Source: Chrysomallon squamiferum (Eukaryota > Mollusca > Gastropoda > Neomphalida > Peltospiridae). Taken from it: a stretch of DNA of 40,000 bases. The stretch is from assembly GCA_012295275.1 (NCBI GenBank), contig CM022668.1, forward strand, positions 5,653,989 to 5,693,988. The letters are read 5' to 3'. Both the position numbers and the translations under genes were made by a program. A model generated the notes under the pieces. It searched no databases. It saw nothing but the letters and a program-made list of their open reading frames with translations, and was not told the origin of the DNA. The first letter of the stretch is position 1. Every line of letters begins with the position of its first letter. Below, piece after piece: positions 1-11,050 of the stretch.

Positions 1-45
1 CAATAATAACAATAACAATAATAATAATAATTTCCAATTTCCCAG

Positions 46-159
46 TGCCTGACCTGTGCAGCAATGTCACGTGTTTGAACTATGGGACGTGTTTGTACGG
101 TGTTGACAGTTACCAGTGCAAATGTATAAAAGGATTTATTGGCAAATTTTGCGAAAAAG
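46..159 (+). CDS. EGF exon A
   Basis: Acceptor ...TTTCCCAG ends at 45 and donor GTAAGG begins at 160. Phase 1 in, phase 1 out. Translation includes PDLCSNVTCLNYGTC, then YQCKCIKGF and GKFCEK, giving six cysteines in EGF spacing. NVT is a possible N-glycosylation site. This is the first complete exon in the window. Confidence 0.85.
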
Positions 160-535
160 GTAAGGAAACTGTAGATTAGTGCATTCATTAACATTTTAAT
201 ATAAAATAAATAAATAAATTAATAAATTTTCTATCAATACTTCTCTGCTGGTATTGTTTCTGGTCGCACTATTTTGTTGTTTCTTTTTTCAGTTGTCAAT
301 CATTGCGCAAAGATTTCCTGTCTGAACGGAGGCACGTGCGTAAACACACTACACGAATACGCATGTCAGTGTAAGAACGGATTTAACGGGAAGCACTGCC
401 AAAATGGTTAGTAGACTTGTACCGGTCGACTGAATAAAGATGAGAGTATGGGTAGTCTTACAGCTCACGTCAACGACTTGTCAAATGAACTTGTACCAAA
501 TGTTTTGCTGCGATTTAATGTTCTGCAGCTAATTT

Positions 536-582
<47 letters not shown>

Positions 583-779
583 CAACAATAAATACCATTT
601 ATTTAATACTGAAGCATCATTTTAATTAATTATTTTATTTTAGTTTATTTTATTTATTTTACTTATGTATTTATTTATTTATTTATTTAATTATTTATTT
701 ATTTATTGTTGCTGTTGTTTATATTATTAATTTTGTTCTTATTATCATCATTATTATTATTACATTGTTATTACTATAT

Positions 780-818
<39 letters not shown>

Positions 819-836
819 TTATTATTATTATTGTTA

Positions 837-876
<40 letters not shown>

Positions 877-997
877 CATTATTATTCTAGATGAAAGGAA
901 TATCGCTCTGTCGACTGTGATGGGTTTGAGTATAGTACTATTGGCAATATCAGGCTTGGTAATCGCCAGGTACCTTACTGTTTTACTGTCAATATAC

Positions 998-1056
<59 letters not shown>

Positions 1057-1808
1057 TGTTAACGATATTTGAGCATAACGATTGTTTGTGATGATGATGA
1101 TGATGATGACTATGATTGATCATAATGATTTTGATGATGTCATCATAATTATGGTGATGATGATGACATGATAATTGATGATGTCGATGACATCACTGAT
1201 GACGGTCATGGTGCTGCTGCTGCTGCTGATGATGATGATGTTACTACTTAACCGATTAAAAACATTTTGGTGCGTGTTGAGACTGTGTGACGTAGCATGC
1301 TCTCTTTGATTTCCTTCTGACGTTCATGTATATAGTTTGATTAATACTAGCAGTAATAGATATTGTCATTATCTTCAACATCATTATCTTAGAAATAGTA
1401 CAGAAACTACATAAGTGATATGAAATAAAATGTCAGGTCATTGTCTGTTTAGAATGTTTGGCATGTGTATGTGTGTATGTATTTATGTGTGTGTACGTAT
1501 GTATGTATTTATGTGTGTGTATGTATGTATGTATTTATGTGTGTGTATGTATGTATGTGTGTATGTATGTATGTGTGTATGTATTTATATATATATGTAT
1601 GTATGTATGTATGTGTGTATGTATGTATGTGTGTATGTATTTATATATATATGTATGTATGTATGTATGTGTGTATGCATTTATGTGTGTGTATGTATGT
1701 ATGTACGTGTGTGTATGTACGTTTGTGTATGTACGTATGTGTGTATGTGTGTATGTATGTGTGTATGTATGTATGTATGTATGTATATGTGTGAGTTGTT
1801 CTTGTTGC

Positions 1809-1865
<57 letters not shown>

Positions 1866-2277
1866 CCATTTTTGTTGCTGCTGTTGTTGTTGTTATCATC
1901 ATCATCATCGCTATCCTCATCATCAACACAGGCTCATAAAACGTCTACAAGTCCAATCGTCCGGTCCGTACGCAACGCAGTCGACGGCGTCGCTGACTGG
2001 GCCGCAGAAGTCGACGTCGAGGTCGTTCTCGGAGGAGGAGGAGTCGTACATGCCCAACAGCGACTCGATTCGCGTGCAGAGCGACTCGGCTCAGCTCAAG
2101 AGCGAATCGAACGCGACCATTCAGATCGAGAGCGACACGGGGCTGGTGCAGACGGAGAAGGCCACCGAGGCCAGCGAGTCGGTCACCCAGCCCACCTTCT
2201 CCATCCAGACGTACGGCAGCTCCCCGACCCACTCCAAAATGGACACGACTGCGGCAACGGAAGAAAGCGAAAAATGA
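46..2277 (+). CDS. EGF-repeat single-pass transmembrane protein, 3' end of gene (4 exons joined 46-159, 293-406, 891-969, 1932-2277)
   Basis: Not recognised as a named gene. Four exons join in frame. The first two are 114 bp each, phase 1 at both ends, and each encodes one six-cysteine EGF-like domain (C-x4-C...GTC...C-x-C...GF-G-x-x-C). The third encodes a hydrophobic segment flanked by polar residues. The fourth encodes a basic stop-transfer stretch (LIKRL) and a Ser/Thr/Glu/Gln-rich tail of about 114 residues, ending at TGA 2275-2277. The EGF units lack the Asp/Asn-rich start of calcium-binding EGF, so they look like the ordinary type. Orientation inferred: EGF outside, tail in the cytosol. 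Symmetric 1-1 EGF exons are typical of shuffled extracellular proteins. The start and upstream domains are outside the window, so Notch-ligand-like, LRP-like or other EGF receptors cannot be separated. No PDZ-type C-terminus is seen (ends ESEK). Confidence 0.8.
293..406 (+). CDS. EGF exon B
   Basis: Acceptor TTCTTTTTTCAG ends at 292 and donor GTTAGT begins at 407. The length, 114 bp, and the phases are the same as in exon A, which suggests descent by exon duplication. Translation includes HCAKISCLNGGTC, then YACQCKNGF and GKHC, a textbook EGF fold signature with CLNGGTC. Confidence 0.87.
539..581. repeat. (CA)n microsatellite
   Basis: About 21 uninterrupted CA units in the intron between the second EGF exon and the transmembrane exon. 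Confidence 0.95.
783..889. repeat. (ATT)n microsatellite abutting the exon acceptor
   Basis: ATT units with a few interruptions run into the TCTAG acceptor of the transmembrane exon, so the repeat itself serves as the T-rich tract. Confidence 0.9.
891..969 (+). CDS. Transmembrane exon of the EGF protein
   Basis: Acceptor ATTATTCTAG sits directly at the end of a (ATT)n tract, and the donor is GTACCT at 970. Phase 1 in, phase 2 out. Translation begins ERNIALSTV and continues with the hydrophobic run MGLSIVLLAISGLVIA, long enough with its flanks to span a membrane. Basic residues follow at the junction with the next exon. Confidence 0.75.
998..1250. repeat. (AAT)n then degenerate GAT/ATG-rich tract
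   Basis: Pure AAT units run to about 1054, followed by imperfect GAT-rich sequence with a short CTG run near 1212-1228. All within the last intron of the EGF gene. Confidence 0.85.
1462..1792. repeat. TATG/TGTG minisatellite-like tract
   Basis: About 330 bp of GTAT/GTGT units with a higher-order repeat that includes TTTATATATATATG at least twice. Open frames through it (Met-Tyr-Val-Cys-rich) are repeat artefacts. Confidence 0.92.
1811..1866. repeat. (TTA)n microsatellite
   Basis: About 18 TTA/ATT units followed by GTT- and ATC-rich sequence leading to the acceptor at 1931. Confidence 0.95.
1932..2277 (+). CDS. Cytoplasmic-tail exon with stop codon
   Basis: Acceptor ATCAACACAG ends at 1931. 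One base completes the Arg codon split with the previous exon, then 114 codons and TGA. The tail starts LIKRLQVQSS and is rich in Ser, Thr, Glu and Gln, with an EEEE cluster and repeated QSD/ESD-like pieces. Third positions are strongly G/C (many TCG, GAG, CAG, ACG), in sharp contrast to the AT-rich flanks. No domain recognised. Probably disordered and phosphorylatable; that is inference. Confidence 0.78.
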
Positions 2278-2440
2278 AAGAAAAATGAAATAGAAAGAAA
2301 GAAAAGAGAAAGAGAGAGAGAAAAAAGGAAAACATTGAAAAGAAAAATTGGTGGTGGTGCTGGTGGTGTTGTTGTCGTCGTCGTTGTTGTTGTTTTTTGT
2401 TTTTTTCCCCCGTTCATTTATAAATAATAATAAAGAAAAT
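2278..2440 (+). other. 3' UTR of the EGF protein gene
   Basis: Downstream of the stop lie A/G-rich sequence (about 2278-2345) and GGT/GTT/GTC-rich sequence (about 2350-2400), then AT-rich sequence with a poly(A) signal. The end is inferred from that signal only. Confidence 0.5.
2429..2434 (+). terminator. Candidate poly(A) signal AATAAA
   Basis: AATAAA lies about 150 bp past the stop. Another AATAAA at 2950-2955 could serve a longer UTR. Because the region is AT-rich, chance AATAAA hexamers are common. Confidence 0.4.
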
Positions 2441-3500
2441 AAGCATTTCTGTCTCCGCCGAAGATTGAGAAACGTGGTTAGAATTTCCATTTTTATCTCC
2501 CTTTATCCTATATGATGTCTTTGAAGAAATCTTATTATTCTTAAAGTATATGTACATATTTACTAGTGCCAGTGTGTGTGTGTGTGTGTGTGTGTGTTAC
2601 CGTGTTTATGCTATAAGGATATATGTGTATTTGCTTAAATGCGCTTCTTATGTTTTGATTTTTTACATTACATAATCTTGTACAAAATTCAGTTTTTTAA
2701 ATAATCTATTCAAAGTAACGGAAATAGAGTCGTAAAAGATATAAAAGGGGCATATTTATATTTTATTATTAATACTATTAAATTTGGTTACATATATAAA
2801 TATATATATATATATATACACACGTACAAACGTCTTTTTATATCAACATTCCTTTAGCTAATGAGCCTCGTTTTCTTAGAGAAAAAGAAAAATGGAATAA
2901 TAATTGAAATGTCGAAGTTAGAATAATAATGACACAACGATTTAAAATTAATAAAGTAATATATCTAAAGAACCAAGTGTTGTTGTTAATAACCTACATT
3001 TACAGAAGAGTTTGTTACGAGTAATTTCATTGGCCGGTTCACTGAGTAAGGGATGCTATGATTGGTACGTTCTTTCTGAACTCAGTCAGTGACTCAAAGA
3101 CTGATCAAACTTGGATTTCAGATACAATTTACTCAGGCGGGGCACTAGGAATTTACTGAGTTGAATGGTTTGATCCGCCTAAGAAACTGTTTCCGAGATA
3201 CAGATTGCCTGATTTCATAAATTACATTTAAAATAAATCTAAAACTACAAAATAAAGAAAAAATAAAACATCCCCCCCCAAAAAAAAAAATAAAAGAAAA
3301 TAAAAAGAAAAAAAGAAAGAAAGAAAAGAAGCCATATCGCTATTCCAGAATAATAAATAAATAAATAAATAAATAAATAAATATAAAAACAAGTATTAAA
3401 ATCGTAAATAATAATAAAAATGAAGAAAACAATGCATTCACAGATAAATATTTAGTCACCTTTAATATAAAAAAGAAAGGAAAAATAATAATAAAAATAA
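2441..3500. other. Intergenic, no gene recognised
   Basis: Contains a (GT)n at 2573-2597, a (TA)n near 2800-2818, a unique-looking block at 3005-3215, an 8-base C run at 3271-3278 and (AAAT)n at 3353-3382. No long open frame and no splice-bounded coding segment seen. Confidence 0.6.
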
Positions 3501-3507
3501 AAAATAA

Positions 3508-3633
<126 letters not shown>

Positions 3634-3863
3634 AGTATATCAATACCAAACTATATCAGTGACGTCATTACTTAAACTTGTTTTTTTTTTTTTTGATGAC
3701 TGAAACCAAATGCAAGCAAAATCTTCAAAGGAATATTAGTAATAATCATTCTTTAGCTATTCATTCATTCATTTTCTTTATGTTTCTTTTTTTTTTTTTT
3801 TTTTCATTCTTTCTTTAATTCTCTATTTATTGTTGTTGATGCTTTGGTTACTATTACTTCTAG

Positions 3864-3864
<1 letters not shown>

Positions 3865-3898
<34 letters not shown>

Positions 3899-4048
3899 GT
3901 AGTGCTATTAGTAGTTGTAGTAGTACTAATAGTAGTAGTATTATCATTCCTTCATACTTCATTTACTTCTGTTTTAATATCGTTTTATCCTGGGGACGAA
4001 CGATAATTCGTACCAGAGTTAATCTTCCCTGGATACGTTCCCTTTACG

Positions 4049-4081
<33 letters not shown>
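3865..4081. repeat. (CTA)n tract and 30-base T run
   Basis: ACT/CTA triplets at 3865-3902 are followed by AGT-type triplets, their reverse complement, to about 3940, so the two parts could pair. A run of about 30 T lies at 4052-4081. Confidence 0.85.
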
Positions 4082-4085
<4 letters not shown>

Positions 4086-4423
4086 ATTATTATTATTATT
4101 TATTTATTTTTACGTTTGTAGATACCTGTTAATATCGTATAGTTATGTATTTGAAATAAAAGACTGTGCATGGATCTGAAAGTTTCATTCGTACTTTTAA
4201 ATTAATAATTCATCTTTTTTTTATATTAATATCAAAAATATTTGTTTTTGTTTGTTTCGTTATTTTATATTTTTTATTATTATTTTTAATATCTTCTTCT
4301 TCGAAAATACGTATGAAAATCGAATTCTCTGACTTCAGTATGATTTATCTGATTTTAGTTTGTGTATATTTGAACAACATATGCACATACGCATCTATGC
4401 ACAAACAATAAATACACGCGCTT

Positions 4424-4571
4424 GTGCGCACTTAACAGAAACACAAACACAAATGCACAGTTTATGATTTTCACGGTAACTTTAATGATAATATTGATGA
4501 TCATAATGATTATTGATCTACTATTATTACTATTATTATTTAATTATTGTTATTATTATCATCATCAACAA

Positions 4572-4620
<49 letters not shown>

Positions 4621-5040
4621 TATATAACTGAAACTTAGATGGCGATTTTAAACACAAATCTAAAACTAAAATTCAAATTTAGTTGCATTAATAAAAATAA
4701 TAACAGTGCGCATTTAACAGAAAATACCAAACACAAATGCACGGTTTATCATTTTCATAGTAACTTTAATGATAATGGTGATGATGATGATGATGATAAT
4801 TAATACTTCTACTACTACTACTACTACAACAACTACTACTTCTGCAATTATTATTGTATTTTTTGTTATTGTTATTAACATGATTATCATCATTCTTCAT
4901 CTTCTTCTTATTATCATCATCATCATCATCATTTATGTAATTGAAACTTAACTGCTGATTTTAAACAAAAATCTGAAATAATTATCGTTTTCACAACACT
5001 AAAATTTAGCTTCAGTTGCATTTATCAAATTAATAATAGT
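4424..5040. repeat. Direct tandem duplication, period about 282 bp
   Basis: Copy 1 starts GTGCGCACTTAACAGAAA at 4424 and copy 2 starts GTGCGCATTTAACAGAAA at 4706. They share CAAATGCAC-GTTTAT, GTAACTTTAATGATAAT and, near their ends, AGTTGCATT. Each copy carries a different internal triplet expansion: (ATT)n in copy 1 (4572-4621), GAT, CTA and ATC in copy 2. Confidence 0.75.
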
Positions 5041-5219
5041 TACATTAACCTACGGCAAACACAAACATATAAAAATAAAACAGCGATGTTCAATATTAAA
5101 GGAAAATCCTTATTCTAAAAGTATATATAAATTTATTTATTTATTTATTAGGAAACTATTACAATAGGTTTAATTTAAAGGGTCCCAAAGCATATATTAG
5201 GCTATTAATTTCCGTACTT
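5041..5219. other. AT-rich spacer, nothing recognised
   Basis: Short (TTTA)n at about 5130-5152; otherwise featureless. Confidence 0.5.
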
Positions 5220-5900
5220 GAGCAGAACTATATGACCTATTTTGTCGCGCAAGTGTAAAGATGGACAGGTGTGATGAGGCCACTTTGATCTATTTTTAAC
5301 TGACGTTTCACATTGCGATTGCCAAGTGCGACAACTGCGTGCAGTGGACAGGTGGATACTGACGTCTGATTTAAAATTATAAATTGTACCTGTGTGAAAA
5401 GGTGAGTAACATTTGTTTTTACCTGCAATGCTGCAGATTAAATCCATTTATATTTTGCATTAGCCGGGTACGATTATTTTTTTCTTCATTTTATTTTTAT
5501 AATATATGTTTGTTTTTACCCTGACATCGTCCACAACCCGTTTTTCCAGGTAAACGCGAAACATGGCGAACTAAATACCTGTTTTTCCAGGTGCGAATGA
5601 ATTGTCGCTGGCCGGCCGGTGACATTTTTTTATGTCGCCGCATTTTACAAATATGGGCTAACTCCAGTTTGATATCCGTGTTTTGACCGCAGTATTTTAT
5701 CGTGATTAACCGAAATAAACCTGTTACTGCATTTTAATACGAATTCGGTATGCTGTTTAGTTTTGTTGCACTTATGCAACGTGTTACAGTGACAGTAATT
5801 TGAAACAGCCGATCGCTTTTCTAAACTCTTGTACCTCGTGAAGTCGATACGCTCAGGAATAGACAGATGTCGAGAACATATTAAGATGACTGTCTTTATC
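5220..5900. other. CpG-rich patch
   Basis: I counted about 25 CpG in 5521-5900 and about ten more in 5220-5480, against very few in neighbouring kilobases. It includes a 15-bp direct repeat, CC(C/T)GTTTTTCCAGGT, at 5537 and 5578. Minus-strand open frames here resemble no family I know. Could be an unmethylated promoter-like region or a fragment of a GC-richer element. Confidence 0.35.
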
Positions 5901-7940
5901 AGCCGAGCCATTTCAATGGGATGACTGCTGCTTGTTCTCTCCAGTTTTGTTTTAAAGAAACACAAAAGAAATGTTTTACATAATTAGCCATTCGTCAAAT
6001 GAAAAGTAAATAAATAAATAAAATGAATACATGTTAGTAATGAAATAAAATGAAAACAAGTAAGCTGTAAAATAAATAAAATGAAAACATGTTAGTAATA
6101 AAATAAATATATAAAAAAAAAAAAAAAAAAAAAAAAATAAGCAAGAAATAAAATAAATAAAATGAAAACAATTAAGTAATAAAATAAATGAATATAAAGT
6201 AATAAATAAGTAAATAATTTGTAATGAAATTTTAGAAATATGTTTAAAAAATCATTGTCTTGTTGAAACTCCGGGTCAGAAATATTAATCTTCATCTGGG
6301 AAAAAGAAGAATAAAACTTTATTTTATTTTTTTAATATTTTTAAAATTATTTTGTCTGACTGAAAAACAAGACACAAACCATGAGACAGAAAAACTGCTG
6401 CTGCATATAATGGACTTTATTTATTTATTTTTATTTTTTAAAATGATACCTTCCCCAAAACCAGGAAAACATATATCACAGATTTTGATAAAACAGCTGT
6501 TGGAAACTGCTTAATAAGAACTGGGAAGTATTGATCTTGTTATCTAATATACTTGGATACTAATGGTGCTTATCAGCCTGTTTATTTTATAAAAATATAA
6601 ATAATAATAAAAACATAACTAAATTAAATTAATCATGATATATCCATAATTTTAATTTTATGTATTATTGTTTTCTTCTCTAAAGTATGGGATTAGAAAG
6701 GTAAGAATACATGAAAGGACAGGTGAGAGTAATTACAACTGAACCCACACCCACACACTACACATCCCTGCTAATAAATAACATCCCATTTACCCTATGA
6801 TTTATTGTTTAATTTCTTTATAATGACAGATTTTTAAATAAATCTTCTCACAAAATATTTTTTTTTTAAATAAAAATGTCATCTTTCCTGGCTTACATAA
6901 AAACGTTGACACCTGAGGCCTAATTTCAAATGTTGACACATTACGTTGACACTGTCAACCAAATATTCCGATAAGTAAATGAAGTACTTACTTATGTACA
7001 TATGACATTTGGAGACTTCCCATTGGTCAGTTGATTATCATCTGAGTTTTGTACAGAAACAGAGATGTTGGGAATTTAATCTGCAGTTTATACAGTTACA
7101 GTATTTAGACATTGAATCACTTTTTTAACCTTGTGAGTTTTGGAATTTAATCTCCTATCTACCAGTACACCTACAGTACTTATACATTTGTCTTTGGTCC
7201 ACAGATTTCTGTCCATGCAAAACTGGGTATTTAATCTGAAGGATTATTATTGTTATTATTAATTATTATTATGTTTGTCTCTGTGTGTGGGTATGTGTGT
7301 TTCTATGTACATTTTAGAAATTTGTCTGATCCCTTTGGGTTTTATCTTTCTGACTGATACATATAAAATAGTTGTTTTTTGCTTTCTTCTTCTTCTTCTT
7401 CTTCTTCCTATTGTTATTTTATTTTATTATTGCTGTTATATTGTGAAAATAATCATATTTATAATGTTTAAAATGAAATAAATTTGGATATCACACACAC
7501 ACACACACACACCCACCCACACACACACACACACACATGCACATATGAGGCATTTGATCAGCTTTCTTTGGTTCTATTTAAACTTTACCGACCAGTATAT
7601 CAGACATGATGGTAAACAAGTACTTCCCACCCTCCAGTTTTTAAATTGCCACACCCTTATCTCCAGTCCCCCGTTTTTTTTTTAACAATAATTATTATTT
7701 ACAATGCATACTGTTTGAAAACTAACAAACAACAACAACAACAACCATTTGAAACCTAGTAATTTTCGTACCTTAATTATAAAACTTATGCAATATTTGT
7801 TTTATGTCTTAAAGTACTATCAAAATGATATGTGATGTTTGTTTTATGTCTTAACCTATCATAAACCTGTTATTTAATACTTGTTTCCTGTGGAGTGTGA
7901 TATTATGTGTATGTCTGAGTGATGTAATGTTTATGTGTTA
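5901..7940. other. Intergenic, no gene recognised
   Basis: AAATAAA-rich sequence with a poly-A run at about 6112-6137, (CTT)n at 7383-7407 and an interrupted (CA)n at 7491-7537. Otherwise unique AT-rich sequence with no convincing coding segment. Confidence 0.55.
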
Positions 7941-7945
7941 ATACA

Positions 7946-7971
7946 TAAAATTTCTGTTTGTATATTCAGGC

Positions 7972-8016
<45 letters not shown>

Positions 8017-8047
8017 TTAATGCCTGAACATACAAATAGAAATTTTA
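7946..8047. repeat. Foldback hairpin with (AT)n centre
   Basis: Left arm about 7946-7977 (TAAAATTTCTGTTTGTATAT then TCAGGCATTAATT) is the near-perfect reverse complement of 8015-8047 (AATTAATGCCTGAACATACA then AATAGAAATTTTA). About 30 bp of AT dinucleotides lie between and can also self-pair. Possibly a small foldback or MITE remnant. Confidence 0.75.
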
Positions 8048-8049
8048 TA

Positions 8050-10042
8050 TATATAAACCTATTTTTTTATGAAATGTATATATTTATGAGTTCAAGGACA
8101 TGTCTACATCCCCCCCCCATCTCACTCTGTTCAACCAGTATTGTTTTATCTTCATATTAAAAGTTTATTTAAAATAAAATACTCACCTCCTAAATAGTGA
8201 GCCTGTTTGGAACAGGATAACATTTGACCAGAAATCTCAACATTCTGTGCCTGTGTCTACAAAGTATATCAGTTCTGTCTGTTGTGATATGAATACTGAT
8301 TTAATCAAATAAAATATTCAAACTCTAAGTTATCATTTTAATGTTTTTTGGTGACCTGTCATTGCTCCTAATACAATATTACAATAAAATAACTCTGACA
8401 AAATATTTGCATGCTGCCAGTTTTTACTTCATTTTTTACTTAATTATTGCATACTAGGTAGACTGGTAGCTGTATTTATTCTGACAAACAGGAGGAATTT
8501 CAGAGGAAATCAGTCTACTCAGAATGCAGTTGTGTCAAGACTTTAGAAAAAAAAAATTGGGATGCTAATTTTTTTTTAGAGTGTGCTCTTTTGATTTTAT
8601 ACTTCATTATTAACACAAAATATAAAAAAAATAAAATAAATAAATAAATATAACTTGGAAGTATGTTGAATATATTTACAATATTTCTTCCTATTACAGA
8701 AGATACATGTTTAAGCAGCAATACCACCTTCATTCTCTCTCTCTCTCTCTGTTTACAAATATCTATTGAATTAAACAAGAGCTGTGTATTAAGGCTGATA
8801 TGTACACACCCAGCTGTGATGTATTTATATAGTACACGGGAGGGTGACAGATCACTAGTGAGCCTACTGACACAGTATAGGAATACATTCAAATCATGAG
8901 GCACAAGGAATTTTCAGCCTGCAGGATAAATACGTTTCATATGTTAATAGAAAAGTTAACAGTTCTGTTTAGTTTGTGTCAGCTAATCTTCTTACTGGAC
9001 AGTTCACTATTAGTTAAAAGCAGGGTCACTTCTGTTGCATTTCAAAATCTTCTTTATCATTAATTCTTTTTTTTTAAATAATGCAAAATAAATAAAGATT
9101 GATAAAGCATTATAATTTTAAATTTTGACAAGTAAAACTCTGTTGTATTTCAAAATATTGCCACAAAAACAAATTCTTTTTGTATATTGTGCACAATAAA
9201 TTCAACTTCACGTGTTAAAAAGTACTTATGATAAATCCAGTCACAAAATGTTTCAGCATAAAAACTAATCTGGTTCTTTTTTGCGTACAAGGTACAGTAA
9301 ATCGGATTAAGTGTTTATTGTTTAACATATTGAACACAGTAACTGATATATCTCTTGTTGCATTCTCAGATCTATATCTTTGTGAACATTGTCCAGTTTA
9401 TCTTTTTAGAAAACAATCCAAATAAATAATAATTAAACAAAAAAACCACATTATGTTTTTTCACATCTTGAAAAGTACTTAAGAAAATTAGATTAATATA
9501 TATATATCTGTGTCTCCATATACAGATTCATATACTTTCTATCTTGTATTCATTTCTGAAGGTCAGAAGGCAAAGTCACTAGTTTTAATTTACATATAAA
9601 TGCAAAGATGAGTAAATAATATCACTGTAAAAAACTTAATTTTTATTTTTATTTTATAAACATTTTAGCAGCATTTCTATGCTTTATCTCATGTGTATTT
9701 GAGTCTTGTATAACCTAGCTGATATTTGTTTATGTTAATTAAAAAGTACAGATGAAAATGGTATTGTGATGAATCAATAAGAACATCAGTTTGAAACTCC
9801 AAATAACTTTTCTTTTTTTAACTTTGTAATAAACAAATACATACAACTGTATAAACTAAATCTATAAAACTTTCAAACCTTTGTTTACTAGATATAACTA
9901 ACATATCATTGCAAAAAAACTAAGTCTATGTAACTCCCCCCCCCATATGTTTTGTGTAGGCAATAAAGTAAGTTATAAATACGTATCAGAGTAAAAATTA
10001 CTTCCGAATAATTCATTTTTATTTTGTGTATTACTTGTAATA
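8050..10042. other. Intergenic, no gene recognised
   Basis: Unique AT-rich sequence with 9-base C runs at 8110-8118 and 9936-9944 and a short (CT)n at about 8733-8750. Open frames on both strands near 8515-8904 overlap each other and lack family motifs. Confidence 0.5.
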
Positions 10043-10050
10043 ACATAAAT

Positions 10051-10455
10051 CAGAGGTTTTCACTGGGGGTGATATCTCTCCCTGGGGGCATGGAAGTTTC
10101 AAAGGAGGTGATAAAAATAATTAATTTCAAGTTTCTCCTCTACCTTTCACTCAGACATGACTGGAAGAGAAAATTATTTTTAGTCTTGTAAAATTACAGT
10201 ATAGGAATAGTGATAACAGAGATTAAGATAGGCAGTCAAGAAAGGTGGTGGGGGGGCAATTATTTTGCTGTATTAAATAGTCTCCCCCTACCCCATAAAA
10301 TGCTTATGTTAAAAGACCCTCAGTAAATATTAGCTATAATTAAAAAAAAAAAAAAAAAAACATTAAAAAAACCCCAATTAATAAATAATTTTTTTTTTCT
10401 TTTAAATTTAATAAAACAAAACAAAAATCCTACTGAGGAGCCAATGGAAAACACT
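10051..10455. mobile_element. hAT-like non-autonomous element (MITE), degraded
   Basis: The left end CAGAGGTTTTCACTGGGGGT has the CAG-G-GTTxTCA start common in hAT transposons. The right end CCAATGGAAAACACT is its imperfect reverse complement. Both sides carry the flank CATAAAT (10044-10050 and 10456-10462); with one more base this approaches the 8-bp target duplication of hAT elements. The inside is about 400 bp with no coding potential, including a G7 run and a poly-A tract. Confidence 0.6.
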
Positions 10456-10462
10456 CATAAAT

Positions 10463-10760
10463 AACAAACAGTGTTTGTACACAGGCGTCAAATAACCATT
10501 TTATGTTGATATAAATTTAAAATACATTTTTTTTTAAATCCTACATTTATTAGTTATGAATACATACTCCATACACACAAGAGCCCATGTAATTTTTATA
10601 TTTTTCTGAAGTTCAGCAAATACAGATTAACATTCCAAAATGAGTAAACAGAATTTGGTATTCAGTGCATGGATATGAATATAATAGTTGTATGTATTAT
10701 AAGAAGTTGGTAAAAAGGTAAAAGGTTTGGCCATTTCTATGTAATGAGAATAGCTCAAAT
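10463..10760. other. AT-rich spacer, nothing recognised
   Basis: No repeat array or coding segment seen. Confidence 0.5.
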
Positions 10761-10762
10761 AG

Positions 10763-10809
<47 letters not shown>

Positions 10810-11050
10810 CATATATGTATATGTATATCTGTATATGTGTATATATATATATATAATATATATGTATGTTCGTATATAAGTATATATTGTGCGTGTGAGT
10901 GAGTGAATATATATTGTATATGTATTGTAGGAGTGTGTGTGTGAGTGAGTGAGTATATATTGTATATGTATTGTAGGTGTGTGTGTGTGAGTGAGTGAGT
11001 ATATACTGTGTATATATTGCAGGTGTGTGTGTGTGTGTGAGAGAGAGAGA
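10763..11050. repeat. (GT)n plus 46-bp tandem repeat
   Basis: (GT)n at about 10763-10802 passes into TATA-rich sequence. Then come three 46-bp units ending TTGTAG/TTGCAG at 10930, 10976 and 11022, each with GTGAGTGAGTGA-TATATA-TGTATA, and a terminal (GT)n(GA)n. The minus-strand His-Thr frame across it is an artefact. Confidence 0.85.

Noticed and set aside
1430-1939. Long open frames rich in Met-Tyr-Val-Cys on the plus strand
   Set aside because: They read through TATG/TGTG and TTA repeats. All three frames are open for the same reason and no splice or family evidence supports them.
1945-2490. 181-codon minus-strand open frame opposite the EGF protein tail
   Set aside because: It mirrors the GC-rich coding exon on the other strand; the plus frame joins in phase to a transmembrane exon and is the better explanation.
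5645-5965. 106-codon minus-strand open frame in the CpG-rich patch
   Set aside because: No recognisable domain; a stop-free run of this length can arise by chance in less AT-rich sequence. Kept only as part of the CpG observation.
8515-8904. 129-codon minus-strand open frame with a hydrophobic stretch
   Set aside because: No family motif, AT-driven composition, overlapped by an open frame on the other strand.
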